42,144 nt of DNA from Methylococcaceae bacterium (GCA_021736705.1 JAIPFI010000007.1:1-42144); one strand, 5' to 3'; positions 1-10,363 are shown, counted from the stretch's first letter. Numbers and translations: made by a program. The notes: generated by a model from the sequence alone, not told the origin.

Positions 1-72
1 TTGATCCATCATTCACATATTTTCATGTTAGGAGGTGAAAGTTACCGACTGAAATCAAAGCTCAATAACTGA
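1..72 (+). CDS. istB: IstB-like IS21 helper ATPase, C-terminal fragment
   Basis: Frame 1 is open from the window edge to a TGA at 70-72 and encodes 23 residues with the core HHSHIFMLGGESYRLK. The pattern HHS-x-GxSYRLK followed by a basic tail is what IstB proteins of the IS21 family end with. IstB is the AAA+ ATPase that works with the IstA transposase in target selection. The gene is cut only by the window boundary, so whether the element is intact cannot be judged here. The identification rests on a short C-terminal match plus the terminal repeats just downstream. Confidence 0.6.
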   Translation: MIHHSHIFMLGGESYRLKSKLNN

Positions 73-90
73 GTTTTACCCCAGAAAAGT

Positions 91-132
91 GGCTCAATTT
101 TAATGGCCAAAACTGGCTCAATTCTGTTGGCC
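91..132 (+). repeat. IS21-type terminal direct repeats
   Basis: Two 18-base copies (91-108 and 115-132) share GGCTCAATT at the start and GGCC at the end, differ only in the middle, and are spaced 24 bases start to start. A weaker third copy may begin at about 59 (AGCTCAATA). Such tandem repeats near the tips serve as transposase binding sites in IS21 elements. Confidence 0.6.
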
Positions 133-139
133 ATTGACA

Positions 140-508
140 GCGCTGAAAAAACGGACTCCATTTGTCACTCGCAGCAATAAATTGCTGATCCGAATCATTT
201 AATAGACTCTTATCTTCTGGCAATTGAATAGCACTATTACGTACCCGCAAAGCATTAAGTACAATAGTTGCTGATGCTGGCCCACAAAACAGCTTGTTAT
301 TTTGGCTTTCAAAGTGATTCGCTAGCTTAAAAAAATCGACTTTATATTGCGATGCTTCCAAACGCTTAATGCCTTCTTCTGTTCCCCAATTGACAATAGC
401 TTGATCAGTGTTTTTTTGCGTAGTACCTCTGGTAGCACAAGCACTAAGAATTACAGTCATTACAATATAAATCGTAATGCTGGTGTGTTTTTTGAGCGTA
501 ATAGACAT
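140..508 (-). pseudogene. Phytochelatin-synthase-like lipoprotein, truncated by an IS
   Basis: About 123 native codons remain. Residues 1-24 form a lipoprotein signal: basic start, hydrophobic stretch, and a lipobox LSAC with Cys24. The stretch NKLFCGPASATIVLNAL around Cys75 matches the nucleophile region of phytochelatin synthases (papain-like gamma-glutamylcysteine dipeptidyl transpeptidases), and the preceding ASQYKVDFFKLANHF also fits. The native frame ends at base 140, where the IS21-type tip begins. The last 25 residues of the open frame are IS-derived (ending GVKLSY). The catalytic His and Asp of the triad would lie beyond the break, so the product is almost certainly inactive. Family members act on glutathione, making phytochelatins or cleaving glycine; an outer-membrane or periplasmic location follows from the lipobox. 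The rest of the gene should lie on the far side of the element. Confidence 0.75.
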
Positions 509-607
509 AATAAATTATTGATAATGAAGTGGGATCAGTATATTTTATGAAAACCACAGCCTAGCTGCCTATCAGAAAATCACTGCAAGCCCATTTTCTA
601 AAAGGCA

Positions 608-643
608 AAAAAAAACCTGTTACATTTCTGTAACAGGTTTTTT
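608..643 (-). terminator. Rho-independent terminator after the tRNA-Thr pair
   Basis: The stem AACCTGTTAC / GTAACAGGTT encloses a short loop (ATTTCT) and is flanked by A-runs on one side and T-runs on the other. It can therefore stop transcripts in either direction. It sits 7 bases beyond the 3' end of the downstream tRNA-Thr gene on the minus strand, so its main client is the tRNA transcript. Confidence 0.8.
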
Positions 644-649
644 TAAATA

Positions 650-725
650 TGGAGCTGGTGATGGGAATCGAACCCGCGACCTACTGATTACAAATCAGTT
701 GCTCTACCGATTGAGCTACACCAGC
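650..725 (-). tRNA. tRNA-Thr (anticodon TGT), copy 2
   Basis: The minus strand folds as a 76-nt cloverleaf with encoded CCA: acceptor GCTGGTG/CACCAGC, D stem GCTC/GAGC, anticodon stem ACTGA/TCAGT, seven-base loop TTTGTAA giving anticodon TGT, and T loop TTCGATT. The T stem (GCGGG/CCCAT) has a C50-A64 mismatch and a G-U pair. Anticodon UGU with U33 and A37 reads ACN threonine codons. It is identical to the copy at 777-852 and is transcribed after it from the same promoter. Confidence 0.95.
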
Positions 726-776
726 TTAATAAGCTTTTTAACACCACTTTCATCCGTAAAAGCGTTTCTTTAAATA

Positions 777-852
777 TGGAGCTGGTGATGGGAATCGAAC
801 CCGCGACCTACTGATTACAAATCAGTTGCTCTACCGATTGAGCTACACCAGC
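777..852 (-). tRNA. tRNA-Thr (anticodon TGT), copy 1
   Basis: The 76 bases are identical to 650-725, with the same TGT anticodon and encoded CCA tail. The nine bases following CCA are also shared, so the unit looks like a recent tandem duplication. The 51-base spacer has no promoter that I can see, so both copies are probably processed from one transcript that starts just upstream and ends at the hairpin at 608-643. Confidence 0.95.
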
Positions 853-864
853 TAAAGAGCGAGT

Positions 865-892
865 ATTATAAGATGTTATTTATAAATTGCAA
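865..892 (-). promoter_or_regulatory. Sigma-70-type promoter for the tRNA-Thr pair
   Basis: Read on the minus strand, a -35 box TTGCAA (887-892) and a perfect -10 box TATAAT (865-870) are separated by 16 bases. The -10 box ends 12 bases upstream of the tRNA 5' end at 852. The spacer is AT-rich. Confidence 0.75.
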
Positions 893-899
893 AGAATTT

Positions 900-3044
900 T
901 TATCTTTTTTTATGATTTTTATTAGGGGCACGACGCTGATTGTTTTCCGTCCTTTGTGTTCTAAAGGTTTTACTCTTATTAAGAATTTTATCATCTTTGC
1001 CACCCTCTTTCGGTTGCCAGCTTGGAATGAGATGCTGCTTACCATTACCAATCAAATTTGCACGCCCCATATCTTTTAAGGCTTCACGTAATAAGGGCCA
1101 GTTTTTTGGATCATGATAACGCAAGAAAGCTTTATGTAATCGACGCTGCTTAATCGATTTAGGAATCGGCATATCCGATGCACTACGACTCACTTTGCTT
1201 AAGGTATCTTTGCCAGAATGATACATAGCTGTGGCTATAGACATGGGGGATGGTAAAAATGCTTGCACTTGATCGGCTCTAAAGCCATTACGCTTTAACC
1301 ATAAGGCCAAATTAAGCATGTCGGTATCTTCTGTACCCGGATGTGCGGCAATAAAGTAAGGAATTAAATATTGCTCTTTGCCCGCTTCTTTGGAATATTT
1401 CTCAAACATATCCTTAAAACGATCATACGTGCCCATCCCCGGCTTCATCATCTTAGATAGCGGGCCTTCTTCGGTATGTTCTGGGGCAATTTTCAAATAA
1501 CCACCGACATGATGCGTTACTAATTCTTTGACATATTCGGGGGATTCAACTGCAAGGTCATACCGTAACCCTGAAGCAATCAGAATCTTTTTAATGCCCG
1601 GTAAGGCTCGCGCACGTCGATACAATTTAATCAGTGGCGTATGATCGGTATTTAAGTTTTCACAAATCCCAGGAAATACGCATGAAGGCCGGCGGCAAGC
1701 AGTTTCAATTTTCTCATCCTTACAAGCCAAGCGATACATATTGGCAGTCGGCCCGCCTAAATCAGAAATATTACCGGTAAAATTAGGTGAAGTATCTCGA
1801 ATGGCTTCAATTTCTTTAATAATCGAATCTTCCGAACGACTTTGAATAATTCGTCCTTCGTGCTCAGTTATAGAACAAAATGAACAACCGCCAAAACAAC
1901 CGCGCATAATATTAACGGAATGCTGAATCATTTCAAAAGCGGGAATATTCGCCTTACCATATTCAGTATGCGGTAAACGCGAATAAGGTAGGCCAAAGAC
2001 CCCATCCATTTCGCTCATAGTTAAAGGCACAGGCGGCGGATTGACCCATAGATAACGCTGCATATGCTTTTGCAATAAAGGCCGCGCATTACCTGGATTA
2101 GTTTCACCATGCATAACGCGAGAAGCGTGTGCATACTGAATCGGATCATCTTTAACCGTCTCAAAATCAGGTAAGCGAATCACTGTTTTGTTACGCTGAT
2201 CATTACTAATTCGGGCATATTTAGGCTCAATTAATGAACCATCAGACCCATCTTTAGTTTTATCAGTACAAACAGTCTCATCTTCCATCTGATAAGGATT
2301 TTTAGGCTTAATCACTAAACCGGGCTGATCAATATCGGATGAGTCCTTAACTGTCCAGCCAGCCGGCACTTGCTTAACAAAATGCACCGTACCTCGAATA
2401 CCTTTTAAATCAATAACAGCTTCGCCTGCTGCTAAACGGTGGGCAATCTCGGTGATTTGTCGTTCGGCATTACCATAAACCAGTAGATCTGCCTTAGAAT
2501 CCAATAATACCGATTTTTTAACTTTATCAGTCCAGTAATCATAGTGCGCAATACGCCGCAAACTCGCTTCAATTCCACCGATAATAATGGGCACATCGTT
2601 ATAGGCTTCACGACAGCGATGCGAATAAACATTGACCGCTCTATCTGGCCTTTTACCGCCATCACCATTCACCGTATAAGCATCATTAGAACGAATTTTT
2701 TTATCCGACGTATAGCGGTTAACCATGGAGTCCATATTGCCGCCAGTTACCCCAAAAAATAAATTCGGTCGCCCTAAACGCTTAAAATCCTCGGCACTCT
2801 GCCAATCTGGTTGAGAAATAATACCAACACGAAAACCTTGTTCTTCCAATAAACGACCGATCAACGCCATACCAAAACTGGGATGATCAATATAAGCATC
2901 TCCCGTCACTAAAATGACATCACAGCTATCCCAGCCCAATTGATCCATTTCATCTCGACTCATCGGTAGTTCAGGAGCAACACCGAAACGGTGCGCCCAA
3001 AATTTCCGATACGAGAAGATATTTTTGGCGTCTAAAATATTCAT
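900..3044 (-). CDS. ygiQ: YgiQ family radical SAM protein
   Basis: This 714-residue protein belongs to the YgiQ (UPF0313) family of radical SAM enzymes; the E. coli member is about 740 residues. The N-terminal part carries the family hallmark [17 protein letters not shown] at 26-42 and a cobalamin-binding-like fold region. The radical SAM cluster motif CxxxCxxC is at Cys383, Cys387 and Cys390 ([10 protein letters not shown]). The reaction of the family is not established. The C-terminus is rich in Lys, Arg and Asn. The start at 3044 overlaps the stop of the upstream gene by four bases (ATGA), so the two are translationally coupled. Family assignment is secure; the molecular function is not. 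Confidence 0.93.
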   Translation of the reverse strand: MNILDAKNIFSYRKFWAHRFGVAPELPMSRDEMDQLGWDSCDVILVTGDAYIDHPSFGMALIGRLLEEQGFRVGIISQPDWQSAEDFKRLGRPNLFFGVTGGNMDSMVNRYTSDKKIRSNDAYTVNGDGGKRPDRAVNVYSHRCREAYNDVPIIIGGIEASLRRIAHYDYWTDKVKKSVLLDSKADLLVYGNAERQITEIAHRLAAGEAVIDLKGIRGTVHFVKQVPAGWTVKDSSDIDQPGLVIKPKNPYQMEDETVCTDKTKDGSDGSLIEPKYARISNDQRNKTVIRLPDFETVKDDPIQYAHASRVMHGETNPGNARPLLQKHMQRYLWVNPPPVPLTMSEMDGVFGLPYSRLPHTEYGKANIPAFEMIQHSVNIMRGCFGGCSFCSITEHEGRIIQSRSEDSIIKEIEAIRDTSPNFTGNISDLGGPTANMYRLACKDEKIETACRRPSCVFPGICENLNTDHTPLIKLYRRARALPGIKKILIASGLRYDLAVESPEYVKELVTHHVGGYLKIAPEHTEEGPLSKMMKPGMGTYDRFKDMFEKYSKEAGKEQYLIPYFIAAHPGTEDTDMLNLALWLKRNGFRADQVQAFLPSPMSIATAMYHSGKDTLSKVSRSASDMPIPKSIKQRRLHKAFLRYHDPKNWPLLREALKDMGRANLIGNGKQHLIPSWQPKEGGKDDKILNKSKTFRTQRTENNQRRAPNKNHKKR

Positions 3045-3844
3045 GCTGTTATTACCTTTTCTAACACACTGGCATTATTGCGTTTTAAATCTTTAATAAA
3101 ATCTAAAAACTCAATTTGATATTGTTCTTCTAAATCTTTGGCTCGCTGGCGTAATGCTTTCATGGAAAATTTACTATGACCTTCAGCAAATGCCAGACCG
3201 ATAACATTACCACGCCCACGAACGGGCAGAAATAATATTTTCCAATTAAACGTGGTTCCCATTTCCCAAGCAATTTGTTTAAATAAATCTTTTTCTGTGC
3301 CCCATAAATTAATTACCAATATCCCTTCATCAGTAAGTAACTCCTTACAGGCAGCAAACAAACTAACGCCTTGCATAGTCTCTGCCATACCCTCATGATC
3401 AAAAGCATCGATCATAATAAGGTCATGTTTCTCAGGTGTTTGCAGGCTTTGCTGTTTAATATGTAAAGCACCGTCACCTATTTTTATTTTTAAGCGGGAT
3501 TCTAGCGGCAAAGTAAAAAAACGACGGGCAATTTTAACCATTGCTTTACGAAATTCTATGGTATGAATTTGGCAATCAGGAAAATGATGCAGTAAATATT
3601 TAGTTAATAAACCACCTCCCAAACCCACCATCAAAACATCATTAGGCTGCTCTTTAAATAGCAACCAAGCCATCATGGATCGGGCATAAGCCGAATGTAA
3701 TTCATTTGGCGCACCAATCAACATACTACTTTGCCTTGGACTGGTACCAAAGTGCAAAGCACGCACACCCGCCGTTTCGACGATTTCAATGACACCTTGC
3801 TCATCATATTCTTGATAAACAAGCAAACCTTCATATTTGTACAT
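3041..3844 (-). CDS. Spermidine-synthase-like methyltransferase-fold protein
   Basis: A 267-residue protein with the Rossmann fold of spermidine synthases. Visible are the glycine loop [12 protein letters not shown], the acidic residue after strand 2 (HTIEF), the IGDGA motif, and [12 protein letters not shown] where polyamine synthases have their catalytic aspartates. The typical SpeE signature DxxDP is not present (it reads IDAFD), so aminopropyl transfer is unproven. An SAM- or dcSAM-dependent role is inferred from the fold. I chose the ATG at 3844 ([14 protein letters not shown]), which begins where homologues do; an upstream TTG at 3877 would add 11 hydrophobic residues without a clear ribosome site. 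The gene is coupled to ygiQ by a four-base overlap. Confidence 0.75.
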   Translation of the reverse strand: MYKYEGLLVYQEYDEQGVIEIVETAGVRALHFGTSPRQSSMLIGAPNELHSAYARSMMAWLLFKEQPNDVLMVGLGGGLLTKYLLHHFPDCQIHTIEFRKAMVKIARRFFTLPLESRLKIKIGDGALHIKQQSLQTPEKHDLIMIDAFDHEGMAETMQGVSLFAACKELLTDEGILVINLWGTEKDLFKQIAWEMGTTFNWKILFLPVRGRGNVIGLAFAEGHSKFSMKALRQRAKDLEEQYQIEFLDFIKDLKRNNASVLEKVITA

Positions 3845-3961
3845 AAGCAGATGAAAAATAAAACAATAGAGAAGCAAGGCATGTCATACCAAGCAATAGA
3901 CTCCTCATTAAAAACCAAAACGCATTTAGATTTTAAAGCTTGATATTAGAAAAAAGAACAG

Positions 3962-4007
3962 ATCACTCAACCTGTTTTAATCTACACTTGCCGAGTGATG
4001 TTTTTTT
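3962..4007 (-). terminator. Possible terminator after purA
   Basis: The inverted repeat ATCACTC (3962-3968) / GAGTGAT (3993-3999) has a 24-base loop. A T7 run follows on the plus side, and CTGTTCTTTTTT follows on the minus side. It lies between purA and the spermidine-synthase-like gene, both read on the minus strand. The stem is short, so this is tentative. Confidence 0.4.
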
Positions 4008-4082
4008 GAATTTCAGCGCCAAGAAACAAGAAAGAGTAACACTCATTTCCAGGCAACTGATAAGAAAGGATTTTAATTTTTT

Positions 4083-5387
<1,305 letters not shown>

Positions 5388-6581
5388 TTAATTTAACGGG
5401 ACAAGAACCCAGTTCTTATCACTTTTTTCTAATATTTGCTTACAACCCAAGTCATGCGCATTGACCTGCTGACCCGATAAGGTCTTGATCACAATACAAC
5501 CACTTGCACGAAGGTCTCGTACTTTTTCATCTAAAGCCAAATCACCTTGTGCTATTGGCGCTAAAACTTTAATAATATCTTCAGTAGATTTATCTACCTT
5601 AGTTAACGCAGCCAGTGTTTTCAAATCTGCACTAAAACCTGTTGCCGGTCTTGCTCGCCCAAAAATCTGACCGATATTATCATAACGCCCACCACGCGCA
5701 ATTTCCTTACCCATTTCAGGAACAAAAGCAGAAAAAACCACGCCAGTATGATAATGATAACCACGCAATTCAGCCAAATCAAAGCTGATTGTTAATTCAG
5801 GATAGTAAGCATGCAATAGATCGGCTAATGCTAGTAATTCGGCCAAAGCAGTTTTTACCGTTGCATCCGCAGTCGCAAAAACTGTTTGTGCAGTTGCTAA
5901 AATGGATTTATCACCATTTAACTTGGGCAAATTCAAAAAGATAGCGTGCAATTCCGCTGACACGGCATAACTCTCTAATAAATCGCTAAGCTCACTATTT
6001 GATTTACGCTGTAAAACATCAAATAACTCTAACTCTTGCTCTTTAGTTAACTTAGCTTGCGCCACCAGTCCTCGATAAATAGCCACATGACCTAAATCCA
6101 AATGGACATTTTTTAGCCCAGCCATTGCCAACACTTCAAGCATTAATTGTACGACTTCAGCATCACTATCAATACCTGCATGGCCAAATAATTCAGCTCC
6201 GATTTGCATTGGAATGCGCGTTTTATCTAAAGCATCACCACGCGTATGCAAAGTTGTGCCCACATAACATAGGCGCGATGGTTGATGATGCTTTAAAGTA
6301 TGCGCATCAATTCTTGCTACTTGTGGCGTCATATCAGCACGAATACCAAGCATTTCACCGCTTAATTGATCCGTTAACTTAAATGTTTGCAAGTTTAGAT
6401 CGTGTGCCGATCCCGTTAACAAAGAATCCAAGTAATCAATAAAAGGCGGAACCACCTTTTCATAGCCCCAACACTCAAAAACATCCAGTAATTGACGACG
6501 CAAAGCTTCTAAATGCCGTGCATCTTCAGGTAAAACCTCTTCAACACCTTCTGGCAATAACCAAGGATCTCTCTGCAACAT
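5388..6581 (-). CDS. hisZ: ATP phosphoribosyltransferase regulatory subunit HisZ
   Basis: This 397-residue HisRS-like protein lacks tRNA synthetase function and activates the short form of HisG in the first step of histidine synthesis. The start MLQRDPWLLPEGVEEVLP and the class II-like core (GIRADMTPQVARIDAHTL, then GYHYHTGVVFSAFVP and IARGGRYDNI) are typical of HisZ. The ATG at 6581 fits the family start; an upstream in-frame start at 6614 would add 11 residues with no parallel. It sits between hflC and purA, the conserved location in gammaproteobacteria, where hisG itself is not found. Confidence 0.95.
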   Translation of the reverse strand: MLQRDPWLLPEGVEEVLPEDARHLEALRRQLLDVFECWGYEKVVPPFIDYLDSLLTGSAHDLNLQTFKLTDQLSGEMLGIRADMTPQVARIDAHTLKHHQPSRLCYVGTTLHTRGDALDKTRIPMQIGAELFGHAGIDSDAEVVQLMLEVLAMAGLKNVHLDLGHVAIYRGLVAQAKLTKEQELELFDVLQRKSNSELSDLLESYAVSAELHAIFLNLPKLNGDKSILATAQTVFATADATVKTALAELLALADLLHAYYPELTISFDLAELRGYHYHTGVVFSAFVPEMGKEIARGGRYDNIGQIFGRARPATGFSADLKTLAALTKVDKSTEDIIKVLAPIAQGDLALDEKVRDLRASGCIVIKTLSGQQVNAHDLGCKQILEKSDKNWVLVPLN

Positions 6582-6657
6582 GATAATTTTCCAATTCACA
6601 CAAAAACGCCCCACATAGGCGGAGCGCTTAATTGTTCAATTCAAATAAATGATTTAG

Positions 6658-7515
6658 TTATTTCATCTTTCTGAAATATTTAAAGAAATCAGAATCTGGC
6701 TCGGTCACCATAATATTAGCTGATTGACTAAATGTTTCTTTGTAAGCTGCCATACTACGATAAAACGAATAAAACTCAATATCGGCTCCATACGCTTGCG
6801 CATAAATTTCAGAAGCTTTTGCATCACCCTGACCTTTAGTTTTTTCGGCATCACGATAAGCGTTGGCTAAAATAATTTCTTTCTGTTTATCCGCATCAGC
6901 TCGAACACGCTCTGCTGCTTCCGAACCTTGCGACCTAAATTCACGCGCAACACGGGCACGCTCTGCTTCCATACGACTATAAACAGACTGACTCACCTCA
7001 CTGGGTAAATCGATACGTTTAACTTGCACATCAACAATATCAATACCTAATTTGGCCGCTGCACCTTTGGTATTAGCAATCAACGCATCACGAACAACGC
7101 GACGATCACTTGATACCAGTTGTTTAATATCTCGTTTACTGAATTCACTACGAAATGCATCTTTAATAACTTGATCTAAACGCACATTCGCTTGATAAGC
7201 ATCGCCAGCTACTGACGTATAGAAAGTTGTAACATCGCTAATACGCCATTTTACAAACGAATCAACAATCACATTTTTCTTTTCAGCCGTTAAAAAACGC
7301 TCCGGTGCGGTATCTAAAGTCAAAATACGCGCATCAAATTTCTTAACATTATTAATAAAAGGAATTTTAAAATGTAAGCCGGGCTGATAATCAGCCGCAA
7401 CAATTTCCCCAAATTTAAATTTAATCGCTTTTTCCGTTTCGGAAACAGTAAAAATAGACATCATACCGACTGTCAATATAGCACCAATACCCACTAAAAT
7501 TTTATTTTGTGACAT
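6658..7515 (-). CDS. hflC: HflC, SPFH/band-7 membrane protease modulator
   Basis: A 285-residue partner of HflK in the HflKC complex that surrounds the membrane protease FtsH and modulates its proteolysis. A single N-terminal membrane segment (about residues 6-22, ILVGIGAILTVGMMSIF) is followed by the SPFH domain, including FKFGEIV and VDVQVKRIDLPSEV, and an alanine-, glutamate- and arginine-rich coiled coil (YSRMEAERARVAREFRSQG). The ATG at 7515 lies one base after the hflK stop. A longer frame from 7542 would run into hflK and is rejected. The C-terminus ends KYFRKMK. Confidence 0.97.
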   Translation of the reverse strand: MSQNKILVGIGAILTVGMMSIFTVSETEKAIKFKFGEIVAADYQPGLHFKIPFINNVKKFDARILTLDTAPERFLTAEKKNVIVDSFVKWRISDVTTFYTSVAGDAYQANVRLDQVIKDAFRSEFSKRDIKQLVSSDRRVVRDALIANTKGAAAKLGIDIVDVQVKRIDLPSEVSQSVYSRMEAERARVAREFRSQGSEAAERVRADADKQKEIILANAYRDAEKTKGQGDAKASEIYAQAYGADIEFYSFYRSMAAYKETFSQSANIMVTEPDSDFFKYFRKMK

Positions 7516-7516
7516 T

Positions 7517-8722
7517 TTAGCGCCCTCTCTCTGTACGTCCACGCGCAGAAGGTTGCGGTGCGTTATTTATAGTATATGTTTGCGTTGCTGAAGGTGGGGA
7601 TTGCGTATAACTATTACCTGACACGCTATTAGCCTGAGATTTAGCCGCTAGTTTATCTAAAGGCAAATACATTAAATTATTCCCCCCCTTAACATCGACC
7701 ATCACTGTATCAGTACCACTCATGACTGACTCCATCGTATCTAAATAGATACGCTGACGAGTCACTTCTGGCGCTTTTTTATACTCAGTCAAAATCTGCT
7801 TAAAACGACTCACGTCCCCTTCTGCAGCGGAAATGATACGTGATTTATAACCTTCTGATTCTTGCGTTAGTCTTGCCGCCGCACCACGTGCCTTAGGCAC
7901 AACATCATTTGCATAGGCTTCTGCTTCATTAATTAATCGCTGCTTATCTTCACGTGCTTTAATCGCATCCTCGAATGCATTCTGAACCTGCTCAGGCGGT
8001 TGAGCATCCTGCAAATTTACACTCGCAATTTGAATACCTGAATCATAGGAATCCATGACTTGCTGAATTTCCGCTTTAATATCTGCCACAATCTGGCTAC
8101 GACCTTCAGTGAGCACGAAATCCATGACGTTACCGCCAATAACTCCGCGCTCCACACTTTCTGTTACTTGTTTTAATGTTGCTGTCTGATTCAAGATATT
8201 GAATAAATATTTTTTTGCATCATTAACTTGATACTGAACAGCTAATTGCACGTCAACGATGTTTTCATCTTTAGTCAGCATTAACGCTTCTTTTGCGACA
8301 GAACCCTGTCCTTCTGAACGATCACCACCCGAGCGATAGCCAACCTCTAAAAATCGCTGCTGCGAAATATTAACAATTTCTACCGTTTCAATAGGTGAAG
8401 GTAAGCGCCAATTTAAGCCCGGCTCGGTTGTGGCAACATATTTACCAAAACGTAGTTCAACACCACGATTCCCTTCATCGACGATATAAAAACCACTTAC
8501 CCCCCAAAGAGCTACAGCACCGAGCGCCAGAAAACCAAGACCTTTTAGGGAGGGAGGTGATACTTCATTATTACCATTACCACCTTTATTGCCACCAAAT
8601 AAGCCGCCCAATTTATCCTGCAGCGAACGAATCGCCTCCTCTAAATCCGGAGGACCATTATCCTCGTTGCGACCACTCCAAGGGTCTTTCTTCTTATCTC
8701 CGCCCGGTTCATTCCAAGACAT
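7517..8722 (-). CDS. hflK: HflK, SPFH/band-7 membrane protease modulator
   Basis: A 401-residue partner of HflC in the FtsH-associated membrane complex. The cytoplasmic N-terminus (MSWNEPGGDKKKDPW, with a Gly/Asn-rich stretch near residues 40-53) is the standard HflK start. It is followed by one membrane segment (about 62-80) and an SPFH domain with VDEGNRGVELRFGKYV and a coiled-coil region (EAYANDVVPKARGAAAR). The C-terminal tail is Ser/Gln/Pro-rich. GGAG stands before the ATG at 8722. It is transcribed with hflX upstream and hflC downstream. Confidence 0.97.
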   Translation of the reverse strand: MSWNEPGGDKKKDPWSGRNEDNGPPDLEEAIRSLQDKLGGLFGGNKGGNGNNEVSPPSLKGLGFLALGAVALWGVSGFYIVDEGNRGVELRFGKYVATTEPGLNWRLPSPIETVEIVNISQQRFLEVGYRSGGDRSEGQGSVAKEALMLTKDENIVDVQLAVQYQVNDAKKYLFNILNQTATLKQVTESVERGVIGGNVMDFVLTEGRSQIVADIKAEIQQVMDSYDSGIQIASVNLQDAQPPEQVQNAFEDAIKAREDKQRLINEAEAYANDVVPKARGAAARLTQESEGYKSRIISAAEGDVSRFKQILTEYKKAPEVTRQRIYLDTMESVMSGTDTVMVDVKGGNNLMYLPLDKLAAKSQANSVSGNSYTQSPPSATQTYTINNAPQPSARGRTERGR

Positions 8723-8831
8723 TCGCTAACTCCACCTTTAGTACAGCAAAAAAATTAATGAGAATTTATAAAAATTTGTAATTCTTATGATTTTACTTGG
8801 TAATTATCCTAAAAAATACATAATTACACAA

Positions 8832-10097
8832 TTACACAATTTCTTCTATTTCCACTTCTCGTAAAACGCCTAAATACTGCTGATCAATTTCCACCAATAA
8901 ATCCCATCCGCCTTCATCCGTACAATCCTCTTGCAAAATATTGGCTACGGAAAATAATTGCGAACGCACCCCACCTTGATTAGGTAATAAATGGCATAAC
9001 CTTCTTACTCTTGTGGCAGAAAAGATTTCTGCCAGCGCCTGTAAAAGCAAATCTATCCCTGCGCCTGTTTGTGCTGACAACCATACTCGCACAGGCCTCC
9101 CTTGGTCATTTCTATCTATTCGAGGTGCAAAACCGTCTAATAAATCAATTTTATTAAAGACTTCTAGCTGAGGACTTTTATCAGCACCAATCTCTTTCAA
9201 AACACGATTTACTTCATATATTGTTTCATTACGATACTCATCATTTGCATCAATTACATGCAGCAATAAATCAGCATCTGCAGCTTCCTGTAAAGTTGAT
9301 TTAAATGCCGCGACTAATTCATGTGGTAAATGACGAATAAAACCCACAGTATCAGCTAAAACAATTTCTGAATTATTTGCTAACCGACAACGACGCATAG
9401 TCGGATCAAGCGTAGCAAACAATTGATTTGCGACATAAATATCCGCACCAGTCAAACAATTAAACAAAGTTGACTTGCCTGCATTCGTATATCCGACTAA
9501 CGATACACCAGGCGTTTCAGAACGCTTACGCCGAATACGCCCTTGATGGCGCTGCTTAACCACTTTGTCTAACCGACTTTGTACTAACTTTATACGCGCA
9601 CCAACCTGACGCCTATCATCCTCTAGCTGAGTCTCACCTGTACCACGCATACCTATACCACCTTTTTGGCGATCTAAATGCGTCCACCCCCCCGTTAAAC
9701 GTGAAGATAAGTGATTCAATTGTGCTAATTCAACTTGCAACTTGCCATCATAAGTTTTTGCCCGCAAGGCAAAAATATCAAGAATTAAACCATTACGATC
9801 TACCACTCGAAACTCTAAAGCTGCCTCAAGATTACGTTCTTGGCTAGGTGTTAAAACATGATTAAAAATAACAAGATCAGCTTCTGTGGCTTGGATAATA
9901 GCCCTTAATTCATCTAGCTTTCCAGAACCAATAAAATATTTTGGGTCAGGATAACTCCTAGAGCCAGTAAGAACATGAACAACTTCAGCGCCTGCTGAAC
10001 TTGCCAATTCTTTTAATTCATTTAAATCTTCTTGTCCGTCACGCAAGGTAATATGTACTAGGACGGCTCTTTCTCCGGATTCAGGACGATCAAACAA
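8832..10097 (-). CDS. hflX: GTPase HflX
   Basis: A 421-residue ribosome-associated GTPase that splits stalled ribosomes under stress in E. coli. The N-terminal HflX domain ends in the glycine-rich GIGMRGTGETQLEDDRRQ. The G domain follows with G1 GYTNAGKST, G3 DTVGFI and G4 NKIDLL. The start is unusual: MFDRPESGERAVLV matches the known HflX N-terminus and its first codon here is TTG (10097), with AAGGAG seven bases upstream. No ATG fits better. It lies 29 bases after hfq in the conserved hfq-hflX-hflK order. Confidence 0.97.
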   Translation of the reverse strand: MFDRPESGERAVLVHITLRDGQEDLNELKELASSAGAEVVHVLTGSRSYPDPKYFIGSGKLDELRAIIQATEADLVIFNHVLTPSQERNLEAALEFRVVDRNGLILDIFALRAKTYDGKLQVELAQLNHLSSRLTGGWTHLDRQKGGIGMRGTGETQLEDDRRQVGARIKLVQSRLDKVVKQRHQGRIRRKRSETPGVSLVGYTNAGKSTLFNCLTGADIYVANQLFATLDPTMRRCRLANNSEIVLADTVGFIRHLPHELVAAFKSTLQEAADADLLLHVIDANDEYRNETIYEVNRVLKEIGADKSPQLEVFNKIDLLDGFAPRIDRNDQGRPVRVWLSAQTGAGIDLLLQALAEIFSATRVRRLCHLLPNQGGVRSQLFSVANILQEDCTDEGGWDLLVEIDQQYLGVLREVEIEEIV

Positions 10098-10126
10098 TAT
10101 CTATCTCCTTAACCGATGCTTTTAAC

Positions 10127-10363
10127 TTACTCAATGTCGCTCTCTTTATTAATCATAGTAACTGGCTTGCCGGGCACAATAGTAGAAATCGCATGCTTAT
10201 ATACCATTTGTGACATTGTATTTTTTAGCATAATGACATATTGATCAAATGAATCAACACGACCTTGTAACTTAATGCCATTGACTAAAAAAATTGATAC
10301 TGGCGTGTGTTCTTTTCTTAGCGCATTCAAAAAAGTATCCTGTAAATTCTGACTTTTTGACAT
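10127..10363 (-). CDS. hfq: RNA chaperone Hfq
   Basis: A 78-residue Sm-like protein that forms hexamers and pairs small RNAs with mRNAs. Sm1 ([24 protein letters not shown]) and Sm2 ([10 protein letters not shown]) motifs are intact, including the YKHA of the proximal uridine-binding site. The C-terminal tail is short (MINKESDIE), unlike the long E. coli tail. GGGAG precedes the ATG. miaA, which commonly precedes hfq, is absent; the upstream neighbour is ftsX with a 117-base gap that could hold the hfq promoter. Confidence 0.98.
   Translation of the reverse strand: MSKSQNLQDTFLNALRKEHTPVSIFLVNGIKLQGRVDSFDQYVIMLKNTMSQMVYKHAISTIVPGKPVTMINKESDIE

Larger units (their letters stand above)
1..139 (+). 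mobile_element. Right end of an IS21-family insertion sequence (partial)
   Basis: The window opens inside an insertion sequence. The first 72 bases read as the end of an IstB-type helper ATPase. They are followed by two 18-base direct repeats at 91-108 and 115-132, both of the form GGCTCAATT-N6-GGCC-like. The element appears to end in CA at 138-139, because the interrupted phytochelatin-synthase-like frame reads normally from base 140. Repeated binding sites at the ends and TG...CA tips are known for the IS21 family. The rest of the element, including istA, lies outside the window. Confidence 0.65.

Noticed and set aside
8395-8781. A 128-codon plus-strand frame opposite hflK
   Set aside because: Lies antisense to the certain hflK gene, His- and Tyr-rich, no ribosome site; a shadow frame.
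8818-8842. Tandem AATTACACA copies at the hflX 3' end as a repeat element
   Set aside because: Only two short copies in AT-rich sequence; likely chance.
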